Made by a program: the position numbers and the translations under genes. A model generated the notes under the pieces. That model made no database searches. It saw only the letters and a program-made list of their open reading frames with translations, and was not told the DNA's origin. 64,000 nt of DNA, taken from positions 7,192,001-7,256,000 of the forward strand of contig CM082579.2 in the NCBI GenBank assembly GCA_040954595.2, written 5' to 3'. The number at the start of each line of letters is the position of its first letter. The stretch's first letter is position 1. Below, in pieces: positions 1 to 11,720 of this stretch. The DNA is from Balanoglossus misakiensis. Taxonomy: Eukaryota; Hemichordata.

Positions 1-2900
1 TTAAAATAAACAAAAGAAGTCCACATCTCTGGCACCAATGGCACTGCATGACAATAGGTTCCTAGATGCCCAGCTTTTTTCACTGGTTGCATGATTTTTT
101 TAGCTACAGTTTTGTAAAGCGACTGATAATCTGGCTGGAGTGATATTCAGACCGTGACCCAAATACCTTGATTAATTGACTCTTCATTGAGGGAGGTATG
201 ATGTATGTAATGGGGCTGGATTTTTTTTTCTTTTATCAATACAGATTATCAAGTGCCATATTGTGTCTTATATGATTTCTTTCCTGATCTATAACCTTTG
301 ACCCAATCCAGTCTATTGCCAGTCTTCATTCAATGCTATGTTTCTGTGTTTGTGCCTAATTCATATTCGGGATATAAAATGGCCATCACCCAATCAGCGG
401 GCTGCTCTTAAATTGGCATTCCTTGAGCCAATAAGAGCCTGTCTAAGCCACTAGACCAAACTCGTAGATCCATATTAGGAAGTGTTTCAAATGTATTGGT
501 CAACTATAAGAGTCTTTATCAGGATATTTATCTTACTTCAAGAAAATCTTCTCAATAGATTTTAATTTCACTGCTCTACCAGCAAACGCAAACTAGAATT
601 TCTAGGATTTTAAAATTTTATCAATGGTATCTTGTTAGTATTTAACAACAAATTGAGTGACAAAAGAACCTTGCATTAAAATCTCCATCTATGAACATAA
701 TAAATTGTATGTATAGAATCTCAGGACCGATAATGCAGTCGGGTAGTCAACGAAGGAACAGGGCTGATATAGTGTACAAAGAGGCTATAAATAGTCCAAT
801 TATAAAACATTCCTTTGTTCATGGATTCAGTATACTTTGAACCAAACTGATATTCCGGAAAGCATTTTTCTAGCATTGCATGGTCAGCCCTTGTAGGAAA
901 AACGTAGCTCACCACAGAAAGAACTGTTTTTCTGTCCTTTCATTTTGTTCAATTTTTTTTTTGCTGCTGTGTATTTTATCAAACATTTTGACATGTATTT
1001 TGTCTAATTATGTCTATATATGACATTTCTTTCTTTGTTGAAAAATGATGTTTTCAATTTATAGGTTTACATAAACTGACCTCTAACCAAACATGTCAAT
1101 GCCATTCAAAGATTACATACCTTTCATGATTGTATTCCACTACATTTTTCTACTTGAAAAATTAAGTTAATTTGAAGTGTGGAAAATGCTTACATAAGAC
1201 TGTGTCTGATAGGAAGATGAATAACTCACTAGAATATGGTGGCCATTACAGCCAATCAAGGCAGTTCTTACAAAGGACAGCCTTGTTGTGAAGAAAGATT
1301 GTGTGTAGATCTGTGATATAGAATGTAAATGATGCATGGGCTTCCAGATTTTTTGGTTGACAGCTTTTCTTCCAGGTCAGTATTCTTGCAAAATTATGTA
1401 CAGATGTCTTCATGTGCTCTGAAAGGATTGAGTTTTACAGTAGTAAACTGCGGCCATTTCTGCTGCAGCTTTTGCTTAAAAATATTATTGGTAAATTCTT
1501 TGCCGCTATCCAATGTTTGTTTGACAGTTGACAATGAATACTACTTAGTCTTTGAAACTAAAAGTCCAAAATATTTGAAGTTTATAAAAGGGAAGATTTA
1601 CTTCATTGGAATTGCTGCTTATTCTGTAAGATAGGACGTAGGAAATGATGCATTGACTATTTCAGTTTTATTGCTTGAAACCTGTTGCTATTGGATGAGA
1701 AATTGTAGCATTGTAAGATTTTCACACCAGTAAACAAATAGAGGAGAAACTGTGTTTTCTAAATGCATAATAGTCATTAAATTGCACACAGAGAAATCTC
1801 CAGTAAAATGTTCTTGTAGTAATACCGGGTAACTTGGTCTGAAGACATTGTGGTGTTTACAAGTCTAGTTTGAACCCTTTCACCCCATTTTCACAGTGTC
1901 AATTCGACCCTGTGGAATGGGGCAAAAATATTGATGTTCAAACAAGCACTTGGTACTCTACCCACAAATGTTAGAAAAACACCACAAACTTCTGAGATAG
2001 CGATTACTAAAATTAGAATGTTTAATATATGAGGCATTACACTTGATAAGTGCACCACATAGATTTGCCATGTCTTTCACTTTGACAAAGCATGAATTCA
2101 GGCAAATAGCCAAAGCAGTGTTTTATAGGTAGAGTTGCAAATAGACAATGTTTTTAACCCAGTCATGTTGACTGAATTAACATGGGAAATACAGTCATCT
2201 CTATGTACCAGACTCATCAGTCATTTCATAAATGAGAAATCCTGATCTTTGGTCTGTTTTTTCCACCCGTAGTCCATTTGTGTCGATAGGGAACTTGCCT
2301 ATCTGCTCTCTTATTTGACATTTCCATAGAGATGTAAATAATTTTCCAGTATTGTATAGAAGTCGCACAGTAACCTGAACACTGGTGTAAATAGCTGCAC
2401 TCTTAAAAAAACCCGTGGAATACTTACTTTTCACTTAATTCCAGTGTAGACCTGGGAAATTATCTTGATTCCTGTTTCCTTGATTATCTTTCCTGCTGAA
2501 ATACGGGACAACATGAAAATATACTGCTGGAATTTCCATTGGGATTTATTTTGTGGAAATGAAGGATTCCACATTGTGTAAATCATGCAAATTTTTAATA
2601 CCTTCTGCAATAGCTAGGTAGTGTGGCAAAATAGATGTAATATAGTAAATGCCATTGTGAATAATAAATTTTGTAGCATTCAGAAATTATTGTGTGTTTC
2701 ATCATGATAGGGTAGAAAAATGAGGTCATTCAAGGTCAACAATATGACTCAAATAGAAACTGTTCTTCCTGTAGCTTGATATAAACATTTTACTGGCGTT
2801 ATTTTCAACATTTAGGCAAATAAATGTGTCTTTTTTTATACAAGAATATGCAATGTTGTCAGAGTTTATGTTTTCATGCAGAGAGTCCTGCATGGTGCCT
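1..2900. other. AT-rich stretch with no recognisable gene
   Basis: The stretch is AT-rich with stop codons in all frames, and the few open frames are under about 100 codons with no family resemblance I recognise. It could include the 3' untranslated end of a gene lying further left, since AATAAA-like hexamers occur (for example near 2660), but nothing in the sequence proves this. I see no repeat structure or RNA gene. Confidence 0.5.
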
Positions 2901-2969
2901 TAAAGGGCCAAAGTTACTAAGTTTTGACATTAATGGTCGGGTTTGTTAGCTTTCTGGGGGGGAGGGCGT

Positions 2970-2988
2970 GGGGGGGGGGGGGGGGGGG
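2970..2988. repeat. Poly-G run upstream of the NEIL3 start
   Basis: Nineteen consecutive G residues follow another G-rich stretch (2956-2966). The run ends 84 bases before the NEIL3 initiation codon. It is a homopolymer and may vary in length; G runs of this size can also be assembly errors. Confidence 0.9.
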
Positions 2989-2999
2989 CTCGACTGTGG

Positions 3000-3072
3000 T
3001 CGATCAATCACAGCAAATTGGTTATTTGGCGTTGAGGGCGCTCTTGCTAGCGTCAAGGTTGAAACTGACAAG
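3000..3072 (+). promoter_or_regulatory. Probable 5' UTR / core promoter of the NEIL3 gene
   Basis: The 70 bases before the start codon contain an inverted CCAAT box (ATTGG near 3018) followed within ten bases by TTTGGCG, which resembles an E2F-type element. The base at -3 is A and the base at +4 is G, a good animal initiation context. CCAAT plus E2F arrangements are typical of genes expressed in S phase, which would suit NEIL3, but the transcription start is not visible and the assignment is an inference. Confidence 0.35.
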
Positions 3073-6000
3073 ATGGTGGAAGGGCCGGGATGTAAGGTGA
3101 ACGGCGAGAGGCTGGCCAAAATTAAAGGCCAACAAGTGAAGCGCGTCAGTGGCTCAAAAGTTGACAAGGTAACAGTGTAACCTTTCAAAACATTAGCAAA
3201 ACAGCTGTACAAAAAGTTTATGTATGAAACTTTGAAGAAAACAATCCTTAGTGCCATAATTGCCATTTTCCTTGTTCTACATCTACATTGTAGCAAAGTA
3301 ACTCAACTTCAAGAAAGTCTGTAGAAGTTGTAATTGGATGTTTTATCACTGGCATAGAAACCCTCGGTAAAGAGCTATTCATACACTGTGGTGAATACTG
3401 TATCAGGTAAATATAACCTTGGGTTGAAGGGACTGTGGGGCAATGAAAGGTAGTTGTCAGTGATTTCTAAGTGGGAGGGCTAAAGAAAGGTTGGGTCAGG
3501 CATGTAAAGGTAATCTGATATATGTGGAATGGGTCAGTCTAATGTTGTGTATAACATTTGCTTTTTTTGTCCAAGTACATGTAAATGTTCTTGTTCAAAA
3601 GGGGTAAATTACGAAAGTCATGATTTCCCAATATAGTATACCCCATTTCACTTCTAATTCCAGGGTTCATTTTCTGATGAACGGCGCACTAAGATTGTCA
3701 TCACAGGCAGGTCAACACTACAAGAGCAAATCAGAACTGACACTGTCAATTGAACTTAGCAATGATACGGTCACTATTTATGAGTCGGCTGTTGACATCA
3801 GGTACATGTAGTATTTATAATTTAACAGTGAGAATATTGCTGATGGTGTGTTTATAAACAGAAATGTCGCACATGTGCAGTTGAGACAAATTAACGCCCC
3901 CCTTTAAAGAAAAACTTTCTTATGTGCTTTTCTTTTTTTAATTATAAAAGAGTAAGTGAGGAATGCCATGCAAAGGTTCTCAGAATGCAAGACGTGGATA
4001 TCTGCTCCAAACACTTCAGTTTTAGTCGTGCTGCCTCACTAGTCACAGCACAGAATGAAAGAATGCTTTGTGATGTCTTGTTGGATCAAGACGTCTTACC
4101 TGGAGTGGGCAACATCATCAAAAATGAGGTATGCATGCTCAGTTATTTAAGTCATTTAATGTGTCCATATCTAGGTTCTTGTTTTATTTTATTTTATTTT
4201 ATTGGTGGTATCATGACTATTTGATTATCTATCTGCCTTCTTAACTCTTCAGGCTCTTTTCGACAGTGGATTGCATCCTGCATTGAAGGTATGGGAATTT
4301 CCTTATATGAACAGCAAAGTAGCTAGAACAAGAACACTCAACAATTCTATACATTGTATGCGTGATGGTTCGCTGTTGTTAATGACATGATTGCACTTGA
4401 AATGGATCCACGTTCTTGATATGTACATGTGGGGTATGATTTTTCAGGTGTCATCCCTGTCTACGCAGTTTATCACTCACTTGCTGAATATGACCAGGGA
4501 TTTCTCCATGCTCTTCTATCGGGTGAGAATTAACTAAATTTAATGTTCAAAAATTTAACAAGTTTGCAACACACTAACACTCACATATGATACATGGTGA
4601 CAAATGAACTTGCAATTTTTTTACATACCGTATACATACATACATACATACATACATACATACATACATACATACATACATACATACATACATACATACA
4701 TACATACATACACACATACATACATACATACATACATACATACATACATACATACATACATCATGGATTTTTAATGTTACAGGTTATAACCTTTATGCAC
4801 CATGAAACTGTAATATGTATGAAGTACTTTGTCTTGTTATTAATATTGATGGCGTTTTGTACTTTTCTCTTGCACAGTGCAGAAAAACAGGTGATGGTTT
4901 GTCAAAATATTGCAAAATTTACAAGAAGGACAACTGTCAACAATGTCGGGGGAGAATAACAACTTGCAGACTGGGAGATAATGGCAGAATGACATACTTT
5001 TGTTCAAACTGTCAAACATCCAAACCTGATTTTCAAAACATAAGGTAAGTGTAAGACAGTCCTTGAATTTGAAACCATTGAAAAATAGAGAAATTCATCA
5101 AATGTTTCTCACGCAAGCTATGCTACACAGAACAAATAAACAGTCGTTTGATGTTTGCAACAAGTTGCCTGTCTTCTACTGTTCATGCTGGTACCATCCA
5201 TGGTCTAGCAGATTACCTGGAGTATGTATAATGATATTTTTCATCTTTCAGATTACCCTCAAAGAATAGTCTGATTGGTTGGGTTAGAGACAACATTAAT
5301 GCAAAGTGGACATGTTCAGTTTGCACATTAATAAATTCTCATTCGAGAAGTGTGTGTGAGGTATGCTCTTCTCCGAAGCCTGACAACGCATGGCAAAGCA
5401 AAGACGAGGTTCTGCAGGGGACAAAAGGAGTCAGGAAAGCCCCTGCAGTATCAAACTTTTCAGTGTCAGAACCACCAGCAAAGAGAAGTCGAACGGAAGT
5501 TGTTGGTGGAAAAACACAGGCTGTAGCAGAAGATGGTGGTGTCCAACATGCGCAGCATAAAAGCATGACAACTTCAAAAGGAGAGAGTCCACTTCCAGGA
5601 TTAAAGGCCAAGAATTTCCTCCCCTCACAGCTGCAAGGGCCCTGTTCACAAGCCTCAGCTTCTACACCCTCTTGCAGCCGTTCAGGAGAATTGAGTGGAT
5701 CGCATCTAACCGTCAAAGCCAAAAGTTTTAGTCAAGGAATCAGTGTTCCAAACAGGATTGCAGATTCAGTAGATCGGCAACCAAACGGTGATAAAACTCC
5801 CCCTGTGTGTCCAAAGCACAATAAATCATGTGTCACCAGAAAAGTTGTGAAAAAAGGAGAAAACCAGGGCAGACCATTCTATGCATGCTCAATGCCAAGG
5901 GACAAACAATGTGGTTTCTTCAAGGTAAGACGTATGCCATGTAAGATTATATCGTGGCATGTTACAACACATGTACCTCAACCATGGGCAATTTGAGGCA

Positions 6001-6354
6001 CCCAGACCTGCATGTATGTGCAAATAGACATGCACCTATGAATGAGGGGTGGAGGGAGCAATGAGTAGAACATAGTCAGTCGAGTTTAAGCAAACTTTAT
6101 ATTATTTTTGCAAGTAATTATCAGCCTTTAAACCCTTATCTAGTACCGGGTTATTAGAATAATAACTAGTTTCTCTTTTTTTGCAGTGGGCTGATTTGAA
6201 CTTCCCAGTGTGTTCTGGACACGGAAAACGATGCAAGATCCACACAGTTTTAAAACTTGGACCAAATAACGGAAGATCCTTCTTTACCTGCCCACTTGAG
6301 AAGGGGAAGCAGTGTAATTTCTTTCAGTGGGAGATTGCCCGTTGTGGTCCCTAA
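3073..6354 (+). CDS. NEIL3: NEIL3-like DNA glycosylase (endonuclease VIII-like 3), nine exons
   Basis: The protein should remove oxidised bases and unhook interstrand crosslinks at replication forks in the nucleus, as vertebrate NEIL3 does. Coding exons: 3073-3168, 3294-3406, 3664-3801, 3951-4128, 4253-4288, 4448-4522, 4878-5044, 5252-5924 and 6187-6354; all junctions are GT-AG and the frames join without gaps, giving about 547 residues (human about 605). Visible features: MVEGPG start, with Val2 as the NEIL3-type N-terminal nucleophile; ETLGKELF with the conserved lysine at about 58; the helix-two-turn-helix segment DQDVLPGVGNIIKNE; a zinc finger C232-x2-C235 / C254-x2-C257; a RanBP2-type finger (W287, C289, C292, C303, C306); and two GRF zinc fingers at about 454-495 and 501-540. 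A Ser/Pro-rich linker lies between the RanBP2 and GRF parts, mostly in exon 8. The start is fixed because catalysis in this family needs Val directly after the removed Met; an in-frame upstream start through the poly-G run is rejected. Confidence 0.96.
4632..4760. repeat. (CATA)n microsatellite in NEIL3 intron 6
   Basis: About 129 bases of tandem CATA/TACA units with one CACACA interruption near 4711. It lies in the intron between the exons ending at 4522 and starting at 4878, about 120 bases before the acceptor. The open frame across it encodes only repeated Tyr-Ile-His-Thr and is not a gene. Confidence 0.97.
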
Positions 6355-7020
6355 CGCGCACCAATAGCATGCAAAATATATTAATTTTACGATTTATGTA
6401 CCAAGAGTTTTTCAGGGTAATTTGCTTAGAACTAATCATACCATTCAAGGAACTATGTAATGTGTGTTTATAGACATTCAAATGAATAGCATAGCAGTTC
6501 ATCATTGTAAAGACAAGAAGACAGTGCTAAAATTTTCTTGATTGAGCCGCTAAAATACAGAATATTTGTAAATTAAGACGTGTAAATCAGTTTTACCGTA
6601 GATGGCATCCATTATGCAGTTTTATGTTTTAATAGTTGGACTACTTTATTTGTTTTCATGCATTCTGTTAAGTCCTCACATTTTTTTAATGTAAATAAAG
6701 ATAATGTTTGTATATAAAAATGTCTTTTAATAAATTCTGTACTGGCAGACAAACCAGACTGTGGTCCAAAGTGATGAATACATGTAATAGGATTAGTGCA
6801 TTGGTTGCTACCTGTAATAGAAAGAAAGTACTGGAACATAAACACCAGATGTAAACACTCCCTTCATATGTTAGGAGACCTGTGACATTTACATTTGTGA
6901 ATTTGATCGACAGTACTGTAGTGTTCATTATGTAATTTATACCACAAGGAATAGAGTGATAAATTGTATAAATCATGTTTTTGTTCATTATAATGATGAT
7001 GATGATGATGATAATAAATA
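6355..7020 (+). terminator. NEIL3 3' UTR region with candidate poly(A) signals
   Basis: After the NEIL3 stop the sequence turns AT-rich and non-coding. AATAAA hexamers occur at 6694-6699, 6729-6734 and 7013-7018; the first two are close together and about 340-375 bases past the stop, a plausible 3' end. A short (GAT)n run lies at about 6993-7012. Which signal is used cannot be told from the sequence. Confidence 0.5.
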
Positions 7021-7229
7021 TTCTTTAAAAAAAACAATGTGGCATTCCTTGCTGTTTGTCAATGTTCAATAACTGATAAAAGAACACTATACATATTGAT
7101 ACTATTATTGATTCTTGAGTAAAGCATTATTTAGATTTCATAATGACATATTGATATACAACCAGATATGAACTGAATATGCTCATGTGTATGTACATAT
7201 TTGACTGAAAATGTACAGTAAATTATAAT

Positions 7230-8040
7230 TCAACTTTCTTTTAATGCATCTGATCGCTTTATCTAGTTCTATCTTTATGAAATCACTAATACTAGTAAGT
7301 TTCATTGATTGTAGTGATTAATAGTGATAATTGCACTAATTTGTTAAATATTCAAATTAGTACCTAATTAACACGACACATTAATTTAAGATACAAGTAG
7401 AAATATTCAAAAAGTATCAAAATTTGCACTCTATTGATTAAAAATTAAGTTTTGTCTAAATACAGTTTAATAGATTGGACAATATCTCTGGCAAATTTCA
7501 TCAGATTTGGTGCAGCATCTCTGGATTTATAAGGCTAACTGCACAAATTCATTAAATAAGCAAATCAGCCATTGTTTAACATGAAACCGCTAAATGTGTC
7601 ATATCACAGGCAGATGAACATTTGTATGTCTGATAACTCAGTCAGACCTCTGTCAAATGAATATTTGTTGCAAGTTCCACACAATTCAGTGCAATAATTA
7701 AAGAAATATAGCACTAATTAGAAAAGTTCTTAAATTATGCAAATGAGCAGATAATTGACACGACACATATACATGTAGTTCTATCCTATTCACATGAGAA
7801 AATTAAAACCTTGATAACTTCATTAATATGCAAGCCTTTCCCACCAAAATCTGATCAGTTCTTACCATTCTAACCCTGAACCTGTGTACTAAATTTGACT
7901 GGAATCCATTCAGCCAATCTTGAGATATCGTGTTAAACAGACAGACAGACAGACACAGATACATATGGACGAACAGACGCACACACTGACGGACATCAAT
8001 ACGACATTAAAATTGTCGTCTCCACCTCGGGGTAAATTTC
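7230..8040. repeat. Degenerate interspersed repeat with CAGA-type tail
   Basis: The stretch contains related segments. The phrase 'taattaacacgacacatt' near 7363 recurs as 'taattgacacgacacata' near 7751, and 'gcacaaattcattaaataag' near 7550 resembles the sequence beside both. It ends in a (CAGA)n run (about 7937-7955) followed by repeated ACGGAC-type units to about 7995. A decayed transposon or SINE/LINE 3' end would look like this, but I cannot assign a family. Confidence 0.45.
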
Positions 8041-8539
8041 AAGAAAAATGCTGGCCTTCAAACCGTTCAATTTTGATTTTGTGAAAGAGGACTATTCAAA
8101 GAAAAGAAGAAAACATGTTTTCATAAAAATCCATATATTAATTTTCCACCATATAGTTAGCATGGGACATTGGTGGCCATTTTGAATTTTCAATTTTTAA
8201 GTGATCTGGCTCTCTCTTGAAAGTTTTGCATGGTTACATTCTATTTTTTATTTTAAGAGTGAATTATTATGAAGATTCCTGGAGAAAAACACAAGAGAAG
8301 GTTTATAATTTAGATTTTCAAGGTTAAATCGGGGGTTAAATAAGTTCTAGTAGGCCTAGTCTACACAGTGACTGTCAGTGTGAAACGACTCATCTCACAG
8401 TCTCAGGATGATAAGCTGCTATGTCACCTAATTTTTGATTTTCAGAGATTGAACAACAGAAAACATTTGGTATTTAAAATTGGTGTGCACATGAACAAGT
8501 TGCGTTCAGCGTGATCTGATGTAATCTAATGCGATCATG

Positions 8540-8887
8540 CTTGCGTGCACGTGGCTGAAGCCATTTTGTTAGTTGTCACGTGACCACCACAACAGCACTG
8601 CACCCACCCCACATGTCAGATATGTAAATTAAGTAACAGCGATTGTCTTCTTTTCGACAATTGCTGCTCTATCGGACATCAAGGGGTTATCAGGTATCAT
8701 ATGGACGGACTCTTGCACTAAATTTAAACAATACTGTCGGTTTTCGCTGATTTTTCGTCCTGGTCGAGCTGCTTGTTTTCATGCTGATTGAGAAACCACG
8801 TGGTTTCGTTCTGGCGCGTGCCAATCCACCCACAATGCATCACGTTTGAGGGCCACGCGTTGGACGATCAGAATGGCGTATGCAGTG
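8540..8887 (+). promoter_or_regulatory. Probable promoter and non-coding first exon of the MGA gene
   Basis: This is a CpG-containing island within AT-rich DNA. It has three CACGTG E-boxes at 8548-8553, 8577-8582 and 8797-8802; the last is the centre of a perfect 16-base palindrome, 8792-8807. A ZNF143-like core (CCCACAATGCATCACG, 8829-8844) and CACGCG (near 8854) follow. A good splice donor (GTG|GTGAGT) has its GT at 8888-8889. Splicing from here to the acceptor at 12411 would give a spliced 5' UTR for MGA. The promoter role is inferred from motif clustering and position only. Confidence 0.4.
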
Positions 8888-10481
8888 GTGAGTTTCTACT
8901 TATTTTTCTAGCTATAGAAACGACTTTAGTTTCGTTAATCAAAATGACTCTTTCTCGTATCTTCAAACTCGTCCACCATAGACCGGATTCACTGAAACAT
9001 TTCGGTAAAATCATATCCGGTGGTATTCTGTGGTGGATAGACAAATGCACGGTAACGAGGCAGGCAAGGCTCAGGCGCAGGGGCCCTATGGATGACGGGT
9101 ATCACGCAGTGTCACGTCACACCTCGAGAAATCCTACACGCCTAAACAGGCAACAACGTAGGAAAGCTCGCGATTCTTGTGTAAAACAGAGTCGCACTCC
9201 TCGTTGGACAGTTTATTTTTTGCATTGCGTACCAGCTTGTATCGAACAACGTATCCAATGTTGACACTCGTATCTGTTGTCGACCCAATTTCCATGCTTT
9301 CGCGCGTTCGGGAAAGCTAGCTGTTGTCGACTTCATTTCGATTTGCATATTCAAATATGTTTACACTGGCTGAACGTACGTACGTAAGTTGAAGGCCAAG
9401 CAGGACCCACCCTGTACGCATGGTACAGTCTCATTCGCCTATCAGCCGACGATATTAGCACTGTATGTTCCGGATCCCATGGCGATATGATCGTCAAATG
9501 TGTTTAGTGAGAGCATTTTCGCGTGGCCATGTCACGATACTGCCCTTGTTGAAGTGGGGTCTATTCACTAACTAGAACGGGCCGGACATACGGCTTACCA
9601 TTTACTACTCCAGCCTCGATCTCACGACAATCGTGCATGTTGTAGTGATCATCTCACACTGTTCAACTGTAGGACCAAAACGCAGTTGCCATAACTTGCT
9701 GTGAAATTCGTTCTAATCACTACCTCCAAGCATTGATGCGCTTATTACAGTTAATGTAATCATTAAGGTCAATGACCTTTGTCTTCACAATAAAGTATTT
9801 TAGACTAAAGCAGTAAAGGCTTTTTATTTTGGTGATAAATATTGATGTATTCAAAGTGAAATAATGGGAAATTGTCAGTGGATTGGCCAGTGCAGTGTTA
9901 CAAATTCTCAGTTTTTGTTTCATGAATGATTTGGCCGAAAATCAGTATGACAGATTTAGTTATGTAATCTCATTTACACCTAATTTAATATGCTCCTTGA
10001 TGAAGTGTCATGTGAACTTAGTCTTGCACATGTATTTTGTTAAAAGTTTCAATATATATTGGTGAAAGTCTTCAGCTTTTTAATCCCAGCTTCTGGCATT
10101 AGTTCCCCTTGATATTGAATGTTTGTGTGTTGGATGACCCAAAAGTATCATATTGAAATATTTATGATACAAATCCATTTTCTTTTTGATAAAGCTAATG
10201 AAGAATGTGTGTCGTTTTAATTTCAGTAGTGTGTATTTATCTTTTTTTCTTTACAACTTTTGTCAAATAGGTTTTGTTTTTTCTTCTTTTCAGACTTACA
10301 ATAATAAATGAAAAATATTTAAGACATGTTTTAATTTCATTCAAAGACGTGAATAAAGTAAGTACTCTGATTTATCTTCGATGTGTTGCATGATTGTGGT
10401 ATAAACTATTTATTGGCACTATGATAAAAGTCAAATTAAAAGCCAAAATACGTACACGAAGAGTTTCAATATCAATTTTCT

Positions 10482-10625
10482 CCCCAGGGAGTATCAGCCA
10501 ATTTGCGTAACAATACAATTAATTGTTATGATAATGAGATTCTTTTGTTTCTCCAAAATTAAAGGGTATCAGCTGATACTCTTGAGTTGTTCTGGGGAGA
10601 ACATTGAATAGTGTTGTAAATGTGT
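10482..10625. repeat. Imperfect inverted repeat with TTCTCCCCAG ends
   Basis: The left side reads 'tcaattttctccccag' then 'ggagtatcagc'; the right side, read on the other strand, reads 'attcaatgttctccccag' and 'gagtatcagc' with a few inserted bases. A third copy of the TGTTCTCCCCAGGA phrase starts near 12178 without a partner. This could be a decayed non-autonomous DNA transposon. No convincing target-site duplication is visible. Confidence 0.35.
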
Positions 10626-11650
10626 CAGCAAACTACATCATCAGTAATTTTATTGACAAACAGGTTGATGCACTATAGCCGTCCCTAGTAACTCCAATGT
10701 TTGGCTACTTGATCAGTATTTTTATCTTTGGATAGCTTTGTGAAATTTCAAATGTTCATTCTTTTGCCTTTCAACAAAGCATGTATAAGTTTAACAGCCA
10801 TTGATATTGTTAACAAATTAATTGAGGTGCAGGCTAGAATTTAAATTTCAGCAACAGTGCTGATTACTACAATAGTACTCTGATGAAAAACCAAATACTA
10901 TGCATTTCTTATGTTTATGAAATGACACCCAAAACAAAAATACTGACAAAATAGCTCAAAATCAGAGTTACTGGAGCTTTCAGTGCATATCTAAAAATGT
11001 AAGAAAATAGTTTGTACTTTAATATTTGGTAAACAGATGCATTCTGGGTGAGTGATCTTCACAGAAAGAATTAAACAAAAATCCCACTTGCTTGTGTTTG
11101 TATACATAGTCGACAAAACATCCCTGAAACAAAAATGACAAGGGGAAAATTATCAATATATGTATTTAAAACTACCCGTACTGAGTACACGGCAACCCCA
11201 CACTGCCAGAGGTCTCATTTACGCATAAATCCTGCATATTTGACCCCTTTTTGTTTTACGTAGCCCATACGTCGTAGCAATGAACCCACTCTTTATTTAG
11301 CATGACATGGCTGCCAAAGGCCACGTACACCAGTCAAATTTGACCTGTGAACACATTTCCGCATAGTGTGCAGAATCGTTTTAGCGGTTATCGTCGCGCT
11401 AAGAAGCGATACTAGTGGAAGAGTACGTCCAAAAACACCCCAAAAAATACTGAAATCCACAGATATAACGACCATATTCGAAAACAAAATCCCTCACAAT
11501 CTTCTCTGGTTCGAGCAACTAATGAATATGTATCAAGTTCATTTTTCAGGTCACGGAATAAAAAGCCTTAGGGTTTTGACATTTGACCTATCTAATTTGC
11601 ATATCAATTGCTTCAGGGGGCGCCTGCTCACAAACGTGCAGATTTAGTTA

Positions 11651-11720
11651 GGGCTCGGGGAAAGCCAAAATTCATGGGCTCGGAAGCCACGCCCATGAAT
11701 TTTTGGCTTTCCCCTCGCCC
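11651..11720. repeat. 70-base fold-back (hairpin) element
   Basis: The arm 11651-11679 is the inverse of 11691-11720 apart from about two changes, with an 11-base loop. The arms read GGGCTCGGGGAAAGCC... and ...GGCTTTCCCCTCGCCC. It could be the folded core of a miniature element or a transcribed hairpin. It lies about 700 bases before the first MGA coding exon. Confidence 0.75.

Noticed and set aside
2968-3072. In-frame upstream extension of NEIL3 through the poly-G run
   Set aside because: It would bury the Val2 nucleophile, which must be N-terminal in NEIL3, and it consists of poly-Gly plus unrelated residues.
4594-4959. Open frame rich in Tyr-Ile-His-Thr
   Set aside because: It is a translation of the CATA microsatellite and runs out of frame with the NEIL3 exon it overlaps.
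8788-9264. 158-codon open frame on the + strand
   Set aside because: No family resemblance, and it crosses a good splice donor at 8888; it is more likely promoter and first-exon sequence.
11505-11520. GGTTCGAGC phrase resembling a tRNA T-loop
   Set aside because: No matching acceptor or anticodon stem can be drawn around it.
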